Positions 13,384 to 25,452 of a stretch of 64,000 bases of DNA are shown here, in pieces. Location: the NCBI GenBank assembly GCA_028554755.1, contig JAPTOF010000003.1, positions 4,134,501 to 4,198,500 on the forward strand, in the 5' to 3' direction. The stretch is from Cordia subcordata. Its lineage: Eukaryota; Streptophyta; Magnoliopsida; Boraginales; Cordiaceae. Position 1 is the first letter of the stretch; every line of letters begins with the position of its first letter. The notes under the pieces were generated by a model. It worked only from the letters and a program-made list of their open reading frames with translations. It ran no database searches and was not told the origin of the DNA. Position numbers and translations under genes: made by a program.

Positions 13384-13490
13384 AGAAGAAGAATAAAACC
13401 TAAGCTATAATAAATTACCAACTAACTTAACATTTTTAAATTGCTAATAACAAAATTTTCTACAATTAACTAACCTTACTTGAATCTAAA
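13112..13490. repeat. ~90-bp direct repeat flanking a compound trinucleotide microsatellite
   Basis: AACCTAAGCTATACTAAATT (from about 13112) and AACCTAAGCTATAATAAATT (from about 13397) start two ~90-bp direct copies that share the run AAAATTTTCTACAATTAA. Between them, at about 13218-13395, is (AAT)n, (CAA)n, (AAT)n then (GAA)n. The long hydrophobic ORF read here on the minus strand is only repeat translation. Confidence 0.85.
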
Positions 13491-13879
13491 AATTTTAAAT
13501 CTCTAATTTATTAAATAGCTAACTTCTTAAAATTTTCATTTCCTAAAATAACAACAATTAAAATACAAATTAACAAATCAACTTCATGATCCAAAATTAA
13601 ATTAAATTAAACTATCAAACAAAATTACACAAATTAAAAAACAAATTATATAACTTAAAACATAAAATATAATTGCAAAACACAACCTAAAATAAATAAC
13701 TTACAATATAAAGGCTAAATCCTTCGCAGTGAGGCTGAAAATTTAAAAATTTTCGATTGGGGGTAGGGGAAATTTTTGAAATGAATTGGGGAGAGTGGGA
13801 AAAAAAATGATCGAAAGACCTAATTTATAGAGAGCGACCGCACTCCGAGAATGCACCGCATTAGTGGCAGCATTTCAAA

Positions 13880-16800
13880 ATGTGATGGTTCCAAGACCTT
13901 TTGCTTGAAGACTTGAACAAGCTTCTATACTCGAAGTGTCCTAAAAAATCTAAACTCCTTTCATAATTCTTAGCACTCCAATAGATCTACAGATCTTCCC
14001 TAATTTGGCTGCACAACAAGCACCCTGTTTTCCCCATTCAATTACTTTTTCAGTTCCAAATTCCATTGACAGGTTCGATCATACCACGTGTATGCAGATC
14101 TTTACACTTGGACTTTCATTGACTTAGTTCGCTCTTTGGCCATACTTGGCCGTGAGATGCACATTTCGAACGCAAACAAACAAAATTAGCATTCAACTTG
14201 TCTTCAATTCGCTAGCATCTTTTGAGCTCTTGCGATGCAAGAATAATGAATTTGAGGTAATTAAGAATTAATTATACTAAATAACAAATGTCCAAAAAAT
14301 AAAGCTAATTTGCTCCTTTCTTGGATATGGACAAAACCCACTTTACCCATTTTTAATTCTCAAAGTTGACCTCTGACCTTTATCACATAATTTTCAGCCA
14401 TTGTCCATATATATCTAATATCTTTGGTTAACGCTACATCAATATCTAGTCCTTGTTTTTTTTATGGGAACCACCATGGTATTTCTTTATTTTTTATACC
14501 ACGTCATTAATAACAAAAGTCGATCCCCTTCCACTAGAAGCGCAGCAAAATTTTTCACAGTTCTTTTCTTTTGACAGTTCAATAATTTCTTCTTCTTTTT
14601 TTTTTTCTGAGTAGAATTTTATTAGAACGTATAAAGGTACGAAGACTAATACAACATGATTTTAGCCCACGAATGATTTATCCCTAAGGGTTAAAACAGA
14701 GACAAACTAAAACATATCATCATCATCCACCGAATGGCCTTTTGACAACCAGGTCATTACGAACATTTTCATTCACAATATCCCGGTTCTCCATCCTCGG
14801 ACGTAATAAAATAGAAATTTCTCTTCTATCATTTCAAACTGATGTTAGTTTAAGGAAAAAAAATTGTAAGTTTAGATAAAAAATTTGTAAGATTACAACA
14901 AAAATTTATAGGACTTTTTATAAAAATTTGTAATTCTACAAATTTTTGTTCTAGACAAACAAAATTTTTTATGGACTAATGTTACAATTTTTTTTGAAAA
15001 GTCCTACAAATTTTTGTTCCAAAGTTACATAATTTTGTTTAAATTTATAATTTTTTTTAATAAACTAATGTTAGTCAAGATGAATGGAAGAGCTTCCCAT
15101 AAAATAGTTGAATCATCATTTGTATGCTGGTGCAGTGGTCCTCAAGTTAAGAAAGTGATCGAGTGTGCCAGTGACACATCTAAAGAATATTGGATGAATT
15201 ATTATCATCGAAAGTGATAGAATAACACAAGAGTGAAATGGTCGAGTTTGCCAATAGTATATCTAAGGAATTTTAGACAAATGATCATCTTCAACGGTGA
15301 TAGATTAACAATAAAACGAAACCATAGCATCACCACAATTAGTCCCATTCTATTCGTTGAGTTTATTGCATCTTTATGCTAGGACTACAACATATGATTT
15401 CTTATTCATTAATCTATATTCATCACAGAGTAAGGAGTGGGGAACCAAGATTTTCTTAGTACTAATGATGGCACAATGAATTACAACAGCATATTTAAGT
15501 GCTCATCTTGATTATAAATTCAAAAAAATTATGGAATTCAATGTTTTCAAACATTTCAATAATGATAAAGAGAGAAGGATGCAGTCAAAGGTTAAGAAAG
15601 ATTGTAGTATCCACGAACCGTGATTTTGTAGGTGCATATTTTAAATTTTTTAAGTATGAAATTTAGTTAGTTCTTATTTATATGAGTGTTATATTGTATA
15701 TATTTTTAATTCTTTGATAAGGAAATATTATAGATTCATCCCTGAAGTCGAAAAAATTGTGTCAGTCAAAAGAAGAGTGCTCACTCTCTCTGATTAGAGA
15801 AATTTATTGAAAGTTAGGGCATATGGTCTTTTTTGATCCAATTTTTTAAACAGTTAACAGTGGTTTCTGTTTAAATATTTGTTTTTTTTTTTCACAAAGC
15901 AAATTTTCATTACTTAAAAGATAAACACATATACAAGACTAGATGGAATTGGTCTAGAAGTATATAAATATTACAACAACAAACCCAAAACATGACTATT
16001 AGGAAGCCATGAATGTTGCAGAAGACAACAATTTTTGACCAATGAGACAAGCTCTTGCATATTATGCATCTCTAAATTTAATCCAAACAACAAAATTCAC
16101 TTGACAATTTTACAAAGCATGGCACAAACCCATTTGATAACCTCCTACTAACACATACAATTGGCAAAACACTGCCAAAACAGAAGGTGAGAAGAAAGCT
16201 CACCAACCCAAACAACAAGAGGTTGGGTACAAATTTAGTTGAACCGGTCTTCAAAACACTCTTTAATCTTCTTTTTGAAAATACAAAGCCACCAATCATA
16301 GTGGAGATATAAACCAAAATAAGGAGATGAGTGGTCAAACCTATAAAGATGAGAGTAAAAATCCAGGTAGAAAAAATAAAGAGCAGCACGAGCAAAATAA
16401 TAGAAAAACAACCAAGAAATTGAAATATGATGTCATTATTTCAGATTTGGAAAAAATATATCCCACAGGCTAGATCTGGGATAGAAAACCACATGAAAGC
16501 CACATAAAACAAACCGGATAAGAAAAAACAATGAAAAAGAAAGAAGAAAAGTAAACGAAAGGATTAAAGGAAAGTGCTGCTGGCCTAAGGCCGGGACAAA
16601 GCAGTGATGAAGATTAGAAAAAACCGATAGTAGAAGTTTCTTTTTTTCTTTTTGAAGAGAAGTCTTTTTTAGAGTTATTTGGCAAAATAAAGAATAAAAA
16701 TATGCACGTAATTTGTCGTGTAAGTTTAAAAAATTGAAGGGTAAAAATGTTTGTTATCTTGCTGTGGTTTATATAATTTATTGATAACTTTTTTATATTT

Positions 16801-17950
16801 TAAAATTTATCATATTATCTTTATATTTTTTTGAAAAATGACACGTAATCTTTTACTCAGAAATACAACTACAGCAGTAGCATGACATGTGGTGGCAGTA
16901 GCCCCCCTCAGTTTTTAAATTTTTTCATTTGTTTTTAACTTTTGTATGTTAGAGATATTAGATACGTATTTTCGCCATCCCTCGACTATATAAGCTAAGA
17001 TGGCTTGGAGGCTAAGCGCATGCTATTTATTGAAGGAATAATATTTGTCTCTATTTGATTTATTGCTGACGGCGTTTTCGCAAGCCACTTTCACTTTTTG
17101 ACATTAAAAAAAAAAAAAAACCAACCAATCATGAACTCATCAGCCGCCACTCACATAAAAAAAATATTCTTACTTAAGTTTCTCGGATCTGGGTGAACTC
17201 GCTTACCTTTTTCAATCATGTTTTCTGCATTGTCATAGAACTGTTAAAGTGGCTTAAATTCTTATAAAACATACTCTTTTAAATTTTTTAAACTTCTTAA
17301 ACATTCATTATTTCATACTACTTCTCACAAGTTATGTCGTTATTCATCAATCACCATCATAAAAGTTACAAAGTTTGCTATCTCGCGAATTAGATCGGTA
17401 TTCTTTATTTTGATTTTAGTTTTTAAGTGCTTCTACATAGATGACTCGTGCTTATATGGTTACTATTGATATATTAATTTGGTCAATTAATTAACTTTCT
17501 TTTTTCATTCTTGTCAAATAAAGAAAAATAGGATTTTTCTTATTCCTTATTATTATAATTGTTATTAGTTTTTTGGTCATTGATATAGACTTCAGCAAAT
17601 TAGGTGTGAAAATAAACTTGACATCAAAGTGGACAAATAATTTTATTTGTATTATATTCAATGATTTTAAAAACTTACAACAATAAATTTAATTGATATA
17701 TAATATCTTATTTTAGAGTTAATTATTATTTTAGAAGTGACTACTTTTGATTTGGATTGAAAATTTGAACCAAATTATGATTAGCGTATATATTTTTTTG
17801 CCACCCCTAATTGAAAATTCTGGATCGGCCACTACTCTTACCTTAACATTTTCCATTCAAATTAATTTATTGTGCACCATATGCACCTTTTTCTTTTGAA
17901 TCCCATAAGGAGTGGGGATTCGAATTGAGGGTGGGGACTTTAACCAAAAA
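13880..17950 (+). repeat. SD1 duplicated block, copy 1 (most complete)
   Basis: The block starts at GGTTCCAAGACCTTTTGCTTG and includes the GATCATACCACGTGTAT segment (~14078), ACCACGTCATTAATAACAAA (~14500), the AACATGATTTTAGCC segment (~14655), GAATCATCATTTGTATGCTGG (~15110) and ACCAAGATTTTCTTAGTAC (~15445). The same order recurs at 41251-49110 and 53160-58230, and a part at 23255-23575. Relative to copy 3 it carries two extra pieces, about 15882-16720 (retroposon) and about 16859-17838 (unclassified). No coding content is seen, and the biological nature is unknown: possibly an old transposon or a duplicated intergenic segment. Confidence 0.7.
15882..16720 (-). mobile_element. Retroposon 3' end (LINE-like or processed transcript), poly-A at low end
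   Basis: The segment is absent from the equivalent point of SD1 copy 3 (near 58035) and begins with an 11-T run at 15882-15892, which is a poly-A tail on the minus strand. The minus-strand sequence preceding it (TTTTAAGTAATGAAAATTTGC and a T-rich upstream part) resembles 3' UTRs of plant LINEs. A 105-codon ORF at 16395-16078 is mostly hydrophobic and matches no family I recognise. No clear target-site duplication was found. Classification is tentative. Confidence 0.45.
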
Positions 17951-18050
17951 AAGCGATAAACCTGTAATATGGTATATATTGTCGCAAATCAACTAATTAA
18001 ATAAACCACAGGGGATAAAGTGCATTTTATCCAAAATTTGAAACGACATT

Positions 18051-18277
18051 GGGCTTGTTTGAATTTTTTTTTTCCCAAGAAAAGCACTTTTTTCCTGAAA
18101 ATGTTACATTAAATTTGTAATAACTGTTTGATATGGCTTCCAAAAAAAGCTGAAACTCTAAAAAAAGCTCAAATACAATTTTTTTTCATAAGCCAGAATT
18201 TTGAGCTTCCAAAAAAAGCTATTTTTCAAAGGCTGTTAAAAAAAACACTTTCGAAAAGTGCCCATCCAAACGAGCCC
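18051..18277. mobile_element. MITE, 227 bp, GGGC-ended, 3-bp TSD ATT
   Basis: Terminal inverted repeats GGGCTTGTTTGAA and TCCAAACGAGCCC are flanked by ATT on both sides. The ends match those of elements at 34538, 48896 and 57324, so all belong to one PIF/Harbinger-like MITE group. The interior is AT-rich, with repeated AAAAAAAGCT motifs. Confidence 0.75.
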
Positions 18278-18379
18278 ATTGTGTGAGCTGTTTTTAAATG
18301 ATGTTTTAGATAAAAATACTAAAGTTTAAAAGGGTGTTTGGTTTGCTTATAAGAAGGTCAAACCTGCTTATATATAGAT

Positions 18380-18791
18380 TGTTGGGGAAAAACATGCAAA
18401 CACGAAGAATACGAGAAGAAAATAGACACAGGAGAATTACTTGGTTCGGCCTTGAAGCCTACGTTCACGGGCAGCAGAGAATAAATTATTATTGATCTCG
18501 AATATTACAAGGCTTTCTCTGGTTTCTCTCACACTACACCCCTCCCCCCGGTGGGGTGTCACCCTAAAGCACCTAATATAATGTCCTAGCCCCTATTTAT
18601 AGTACACAAGTATCCTAATCTGTATTTTATAAGAATAAGGAAACAGTATACTACTAGGAAAAGGAAACAGTATACTATAAGGAAAAGGACACAGATTAAT
18701 TATGTATTGTTATGGTAGAAGCAAACAAGGTAAATGCTGATAAGAAAATTTGCTATTCTTGTTGCCAAAGAATTCGGGCCATATTCAATAA
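18380..18791 (-). repeat. 3' LTR of the copia element
   Basis: On the minus strand it starts TTATTGAATATGG (probably mutated from TGTTG) directly after the polypurine tract, and ends CCCCAACA. It contains a TATA box (CTATAAATAG, plus-strand 18594-18603) and a downstream transcript-like region. Length is 412 bp. Confidence 0.85.
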
Positions 18792-18816
18792 ATCTCCACA
18801 TTGGCACGTATTCGCT

Positions 18817-21800
18817 CTAATCAACACACCATCGTCCTTGCTGCCAACAGCCCCTAAGGGCCCAATACTCCGCACTGCAAATAGCAACCAAGTCCAAGCA
18901 ATGCTTGAACTTGCTGACTAGAACTACTTTAGTCATTATATCTGCTGGATTTTTATGAGTAAATATCTTTTGCACCGATATGATTCCTTGTGATACAACA
19001 TCTATGATAAAGTGATATCTGATATCAATATGTTTAGTCATCTCATGATACATCTGATTCTTCATTAGATGGATTGCACTCTGGCTATCACAAAAGACTG
19101 TACTTGTATTTTGCTGCAGTCTAAGATCACGAACTAGGCCTTATAACCACATGGCCTCCTTCACAGCTTCTGCAATTACCATATACTCTGCCTCAGAAGT
19201 TGACAATGCCAGAGTAGACTTTAATGTCGCTTTCCAACTAATAGCGCACCCAGAGAGCGTAAACACGTAGCCAGTCAGAGATATTCTCTTATCAAGGTCA
19301 CCTGCAAAGTCCGAGTCACAATAACCCATCAACCTCGCGCAATCTCCAGTCATTTTGCTAAACAGCAATCCTACATTCGTAGTGCTACGCAAATATCTCA
19401 TTATCCATTTCATCGCTTCCCAGTGTGTTTTCCCAAGCGATGCCATATACCTGCTCACAACACTAACTGCATGTGAAATGTCAGGATGAGTACATACCAT
19501 AGCATATATCAAGCTACCAACGGCACTCGAGTATGGAACACGAGACATATGCTCCACCTTCTCCTCAGTTTTAGGTGACAAATCTGCAGACAATTTGAAA
19601 TAAGCAGCAAGTGGCACACTCACAAGCTTAGCTTTATGCATCTCAAAACCCTCAGGCACCTTCTCAATATAACTCTGCTTAGACAAGAACAGCTTCCCAT
19701 TATTTCTATCTCTGTGAATCTTCATGCCAAGAAGCTTCTTCGCTGCTCCAAGATCCTTCATCTCAAACTCATCACCCAGCTGCTTTTTTACTTCGTCGAT
19801 GACAGACAAGCTTCTAATAGCAATAAGCATATCATCGACATACAATAACAAGTACACAAACGAACCATCTGGAAGCTTCTTGAGACACACACAGCTGTCA
19901 TAGGCACTCCTTGTGTGTCCAGCACCTACCATGAATGTGTCAAATCTCTTGTACCATTGCCGAGGCGACTGCTTCAACCTATACAAGGATTTTTTCAATT
20001 TGCAAACATGGTTCTCCTTACCAGGAACTATATACCCCTCCGGTTGACTCATATAAATTTGCTCTTCAAGATCACCATGCAAAAACATCGTTTTCACATC
20101 TAGCTACTCAAGCTTTAAGTCATGAAAAGTAACCAAGGCAAGTAAAAACCCTGATGGAAATATGCTTCACAACCGGAGAGAACACTTTGTTGAAGTCAAC
20201 ACCCTCTTTTTGTGTATAGCCTTTTGCCATCAACCCCTGGAGTACCTTTCTTTTTCTTGTAAACCCATTTGCAACCGACAACTCGTTGCCCCTTAGGCAA
20301 TTCAACAAGCTCCCATGTTTGATTCTTATGAAGAGACTCAATCTTCTCACTCATGGCACCCACCCACTGAGCAGAATCTTTCCCAGATATGACCTCTTTG
20401 TATGAATTCGACTCATGTTCTTTAATTGTTTCGGCAACAGTCAAAGCATAAGTAACAAGATCAGCGTATTCGTACCTTTAAGGCTCTCTAATTTGTCTCC
20501 TTTCTTGCCGAGTGGCAATGTTGTAATTCTGTTGTTCAGGCACATTTTAATCATGTACCTCAGTTGGTTGAGTTGGCTGAATTTGACTGCTACAATTACT
20601 AGATTGAACATTTGGAACATCAGCAAATATCTCCACCGACTCTTTGACATTGTGGTCTAAACTAGCTACTGCTTTCTCCTTTTCTTGGTCTAATGAAGCA
20701 GACTCATTGAATATCACATCCCTGCTGATGAGGAAACCTGGAGACTTTGGATCTGTGCACCACAACTGGTAACCTTTCCTCTCGGACACATAGCCTAGGA
20801 ATATGCATTGCTTTGCCCTCGGCTCCAACTTGCCATCCTTCACATGAGCGTATGCAGGACAACCGAACACCCTCAATCGAGAGTAGTCAGCAGGCTTACC
20901 AGACCATAACTCAAAAGGAGTTTTCAATTCAATAGCTTTGGATGGAGACCTATTCATCAAGTAGCATGCTGTATTAACAGCTTCGGCCCAAAAGTCTTGA
21001 CTCAAGCCAGAATGAGAAAGCATACAACAAGCTCTCTCCACCAGAGTTCTATTCATGCATTCTGTAACTCCATTTTGTTGTGGTGTCCCTACACATATGT
21101 GGTGTCTCACAATGCCATATTTCCTGTAGAACTCATCAAACTCTTTATTGCAGTATTCTAACCTATTGTCAGTCCTAATACGCTTGATCTGTTTCCCAGT
21201 CTGCTTCTCAATCAACGTCTTCCACTCGACAAATGTTGGAAATGCCTCATCTTTAGTTTTCAAGAAGTATACCCACACTATCCAAGAGTATACATCAATG
21301 AAAGTGATGTAATACCTGGTACCTTTCTTGGAAGGAACTTTATTAGAACCCCAAAGATTAGAATGAATATAATCAAGTGTACCTTTGTTGTTTTCCTGCC
21401 CCTTGCTGAACTTCACCTTGGTTTGCTTTCCAAAGTCACAATGCTCGCAGAATTCAACCTTTTCAATTCTTTGTCCACAAAGCAAATCCTTCTTGCTCAG
21501 CTCAGTTAGTCCCCTCTCGCTCATATGGCCCAACCTTTTGTGCCATAACTACGTAGTGTCATTATCACTCTCCTCGGATGTAACAGCTGCAACACTTGTA
21601 ACTGTACTACCTTGAAAGACATATAGGCCGCCAGTCAAGTTCCCTTTCAAAAGCACAATTGCACCTTTGGTCACCTTTAAGACACCATTCTCATTTCGGA
21701 ATTTGTATTCATGAGAATCCAAATGCCCAAGAGAAATTAAGTTTTTCTTCACCTCCAGTACATGCCAACACTCGAGAGATCTTATAATACCATCAAACAT

Positions 21801-22805
21801 CTTGATATTTACGATGACCATTCCCTCCACCTTCAACAAAAGATCGTTGCCTAGAAAGACTTTCCCTTCTCTTTTGGAATAAGAAGAGAACCAGCCACGC
21901 CTAGGACACATATGGAACGTTGCACCAGTATCAAGAATCCATTGATTATGCCACTGTGATGCACTCACAGTCAAAACTTTCCCAGTATTACTCGAGTTCT
22001 CCTCATCACTATCAGCACTCTCTACCACATTAGCTGAATTTTCCACGTTTTCTTTCCCTTTTTCAGTTTTGGACATTCCTTCTTAATGTGACCCTTTTCA
22101 CCACACTCGAAACAGCGTAGCTTTCTTTCTCTTGATTTTGACCTTGACTTGCTTTTCTTTCTACCCGAAGCCCCCCCCTCTATTCTCCGATCTCCCTCTG
22201 CTCACTAAACCTTCCCTATGAACTTCTTCCCTATGTCCCGGAATATGTGTTTGAAGATCTTTCGATTTTAATGAAGTAATCACATCTTCAAAGGTAATTT
22301 TATCCCTCCCGTACAACATAGTATCCATAAAGTTCATATATGAAGGTGGTAAGGAGCATAATACGATCAGAGCTTGGTCTTCGTCATCAATTTTTACACC
22401 CCCATCCTTCAAAGCAATAAAACAAGAGGTAAACTCATCAATGTGTTGTTTTAGTGATGTATCTTCTTTCATTCTAAGATGATACAGTCACTTCTTCAAG
22501 TAGAGAGGATTTGTGAGAGATGTAGATGCATACAATTCTACCAAAGTATTCCAAGCCTCAACTGTTGTCGTCTTCTCAGCAATCTCCAACAATACTTCAT
22601 TTGTTACGGACATATGTATTGCACTCAAGGTTTTCGCTTTGAGTTCTTCTCTCACTGCTGGTCCCATCTTTACCGGGATCATTTCGTCAATGACTTTCCA
22701 AAGTCCTTGCATTGTCATAAATGCTTTGAATATGATCCTCTATAGATTGAAACTCATTCTCCCGTCAAACTTCTCGATTTCAAGTTTTCCACCTATGGAA
22801 GACAT
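18817..22805 (-). pseudogene. copia gag-pol polyprotein, degenerate
   Basis: Gag starts at the ATG 22805-22803, with a TAG where FNLW normally has Trp, then a second stop near 22485. A CCHC zinc knuckle (CFECGEKGHIKKEC) is at about 22117-22072; an indel in a G-run at 22171-22178 and another frame change before the protease separate the parts. The protease has WILDTGATFHMC (~21930). The integrase (21533-20550) has its HHCC region and DN in RTDNRLEY, but Asn replaces the usual first catalytic Asp (HSNLWG). The reverse transcriptase (20444-19141) has YVDD at residues 86-89 of the 318-codon ORF, and RNase H ends with KHIDIRYHFI and ADIMTK (19065-18817). Closest in appearance to Tnt1/Tork-like copia. 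Confidence 0.9.
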
Positions 22806-22825
22806 CTTTGTTTGCACAAAACTCG

Positions 22826-23150
22826 CACTTTAGGATAGAATTTGGTCAGCAGAACTCAAAAACGGATTCAGCACGTCGATAAACCTTAGGAACACCCCCG
22901 GTCAACTTTGGTCAATACCAGTCAAAGTCAAACCTATTGGTCAAAGTCAACATTGTCCTTAAACACGTACTTCGGAGCAGAATTTGGAAAATAGTGCCAA
23001 AAAACGGACTCAGCACGTCAAAAAATGTGGGTAAGGCTCTGGGTCAACCTAGTCAACCCTTGGTTAATGGTCAACGGTCAAAGCCAACTCTGGTCAAATC
23101 CTTGGTCAACTGGTCAACGCGGTCAAACTAGTCAAACTGGTCAGATTTTT
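22826..23150 (-). repeat. Repetitive 5' leader of the copia element
   Basis: Two related segments, AACGGATTCAGCACGTC (~22862) and AACGGACTCAGCACGTC (~23003), alternate with a run of GGTCAA/AGTCAA motifs. The same arrangement, inverted, occurs inside the element at 53658-57097 (near 55020-55270). Confidence 0.7.
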
Positions 23151-23254
23151 TTTTAAGGACTAAATCTAAGCCCAAATAAAAATTCTTTTTTTTTATTCTT
23201 TTGGCCTAAACTAAGTCCAAACCTAAAAAAGAAATTTATTATTTTTCTGGCCTA

Positions 23255-23575
23255 TTCAACGGTAATAGATTTAACGGTAATAGATTAATAATAAAGAAAG
23301 ATTATTGCATCATCACAATTGATCCCGTTCTATTGGTTAATTTTATTGCATCATTATGCTACGAGTACAAAAGTTACGATTTCTTCTGTATTCATCTCAC
23401 AATAAGGAGTGGGGAACCAAGATTTTGTCAGTACTTATGATGGTACAATGAATTACAATAGCATATTCAAGTGCTTATTTTATTACAAATTCAAAAAAAA
23501 AATTATGGAATTCTGTGTCATTAGATATTTCAATAATAATAAAGAGGGAAGGATCCAATCAGATATTTCAATGTC
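23255..23575 (+). repeat. SD1 block, partial copy 4
   Basis: CAACGGTAATAGATT to AAGAGGGAAGGATCC parallels 15293-15585 of copy 1, including AAGGAGTGGGGAACCAAGAT. It directly adjoins the broken 5' side of the copia element. From 23576 to 24077 I see no recognisable feature. Confidence 0.7.
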
Positions 23576-24077
23576 TGATTGCTAAAAGCATCATAATATA
23601 AGTATCAACCACGTCAACCATAATTCATTTAATTCCTCAATTAATGATAATAAGAAGACGTCAATATCATTTTTTGGAGAACGAGGGCCAAGAATGAGTA
23701 AAGATAGAATAAGATGCTGAGACTTCATGAATATCTCCGGGGGTAAGTTGTAAACAATTAAAACAACTGGCTATGCGCTACGAGCATTACTTATTGTTCT
23801 CAATGGGTTAAATCCATCAGTTACGAGTTCAAGCCTTATACTCCTAGCTTCAGAGGAGAATTCCATGTGTCGAGAGTCAAAGATTTTTCAAGCTTGCCCG
23901 TCTCTAGGATGCCTCGGTTTTCCATCCATAGACTGGCTCTCCTCACGCCACCTCATCAATTTCGACGTTTCTGAACACATGACTAGCCTTTGGAGTCTAG
24001 GTGCTAAAGGAAAGTGCCACAACACTTTAGTTGGAATTTTGTGAGAGCTTGAGAAGTCCTTGTCACCAACACATTGA

Positions 24078-25452
24078 AGATGTTGATATCGGGGAATCAT
24101 GTTTTCTTTATATCCACAAGTTGATGAGGAAGATGTTGATATCGGGGACTCATGTTTTCTTTATATCCACAAGTTGATGAGTCTCATCAACTTCTTTTCC
24201 AATCTTCCTGATTACTCTCCCCTCGTTCGCTCGCTCATATGGTGGAAAGGGAATTGTTTGCATTTTACCCTGTCCTGTTTATGAAGTTCCCTTGCCCAAA
24301 AAAAAATAATAATAATAAAGAAATAAATAAAGCACTATGGGGATGGTGATTAGGCGATAATGGCCTCTTTTGGTCAAAGAAGAAACACTACTTGACTTCA
24401 GTTCCTAGCATACTGAGACCATGGGGTTCCCTTCGCAATTATCACTAACAATAAAAACACATCTCACCCTGATTACGTATATACGTCTATATATGTCTTT
24501 CTCCATTCTGCAATAGGTTTCTGCATTAGGATATCAAGATTATGTGAAGAGTTTATAAGCATATTTTATCCAGTTCTCTACTCTTTTGTCATCTACTTAT
24601 AAACAAGAAAAGCTACTTAATCTAACATATAAAATCAAATAGTTAATAATTTTTATTCAACAATAATTTTGCCCAAAATTCTCTGTCTCAATAGTTAAAA
24701 TTTTATGATTAAGCCAAAAATAGCCTAATTAATGTTGTGTTTGGTATAAGCTTATTATAAGATGTTTATGTTATTTGATATTTATATAAAAAAATATTAT
24801 TTGTTTTGAGTTTTCATAAAAAACTTGTGATGAGATGTTTCATCTAACTTATAAGAAGTAAGCAGAGAATAGATCGTTTATATCTTATAAAATTTTTATA
24901 AAAATAAGGTCTGTTTTAAATTTTTATACGACATATGATAAGACGTCTTATATTTTATAATATAAAGAGAGACAATAGATATTGACTCTTTCATGTAAAT
25001 AAGATAAGCATCTTATAATAAACTTATTCCAAAAACAACACCAAGTATTGCATTGGGGATTCGTGTTTTCTTTGCATCGTCAAGTTGATGATTCATCAAC
25101 TTCTTTTCCAATCTTCTTGGTTACTCTCTCCTCGTTCGCTCTCTCTCATGTTGGAAAGGAATTTATTAGCATTTATCCTGTTCTGTTCATGAAGTTCCCT
25201 TGCAAAAAATCCAAAAAAAAAAAAAGAAAGAAAGAAAAAGGCTATGGAGATGGTGATAGGAGACAATGAAGACTTTTTTGGTTAAAAGAAGAAATACTAC
25301 TTGACTTCCGTTTCAAGCATGACCATGAAGTTTCCTCGCAATTATCATCAACAAGAAAAGACATCTCACCCTGATTACCCACGTCTACATTTATGTCTTT
25401 CTCCATTCTGCAATATAACAGGTTTTCGCATTAGGATATCAAGATCATCTTT
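24078..25452. repeat. Direct duplication (~400 bp) with a nested ~60-bp tandem repeat
   Basis: Copies at about 24140-24543 and 25052-25452 share CATCAACTTCTTTTCCAATC, CATGAAGTTCCCTTGC-like and GTCTTTCTCCATTCTGCAAT blocks in the same order. At 24078-24183 a ~52-bp unit (GATGTTGATATCGGGGA...GTTGATGAG) is repeated in tandem. The MITE at 24733-25042 separates the two large copies. No coding function is apparent. Confidence 0.75.
24733..25042. mobile_element. MITE, ~310 bp, ~31-bp TIRs
   Basis: Left end GTTGTGTTTGGTATAAGC and the reverse of the right end GTTGTTTTTGGAATAAG both continue into TTATTATAAGATG. The TSD is unclear, so the superfamily is not assigned. The interior is AT-rich with repeated TTATAA motifs. 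Confidence 0.65.

Larger units (their letters stand above)
7630..13876. mobile_element. Decayed MULE carrying transposase (+) and plant mobile domain gene (-)
   Basis: Inverted repeats delimit the unit: TAATGCGG..GCATTCTCGGAGTGCG at about 7650-7680 reappears inverted at about 13835-13870. Between them lie a plus-strand MULE transposase remnant and a minus-strand PMD gene remnant, pointing toward each other. PMD genes are known passengers of MuDR-type plant elements, so this gene pair is expected for one MULE class rather than chance. Exact ends and TSD could not be fixed: the right end adjoins the SD1 block at about 13880. Both ORFs contain stops, so the unit is inactive. Confidence 0.7.
18380..23250 (-). 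mobile_element. Ty1-copia retrotransposon, 5' LTR missing
   Basis: The element reads on the minus strand, with gag at the high end (22805) and the 3' LTR at 18380-18791. Domain order gag-PR-INT-RT-RNase H is diagnostic of copia. Upstream of gag lies a GTCAA-rich leader (about 22826-23150), but no LTR is found before SD1 sequence begins near 23255, so the 5' end was lost. The polypurine tract before the 3' LTR reads AATGTGGAGAT. The 5-bp flank at 18375-18379 is TAGAT; without the 5' LTR no TSD can be confirmed. Frameshifts and nonsense codons make it inactive. Confidence 0.9.

Noticed and set aside
13194..13421. 75-codon Ile/Leu/Val-rich ORF resembling a membrane segment
   Set aside because: It is the translation of a trinucleotide microsatellite and has no other support.
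16078..16395. 105-codon hydrophobic ORF as a membrane protein gene
   Set aside because: It sits inside a retroposon fragment ending in poly-A, with no family match; composition explains the hydrophobicity.
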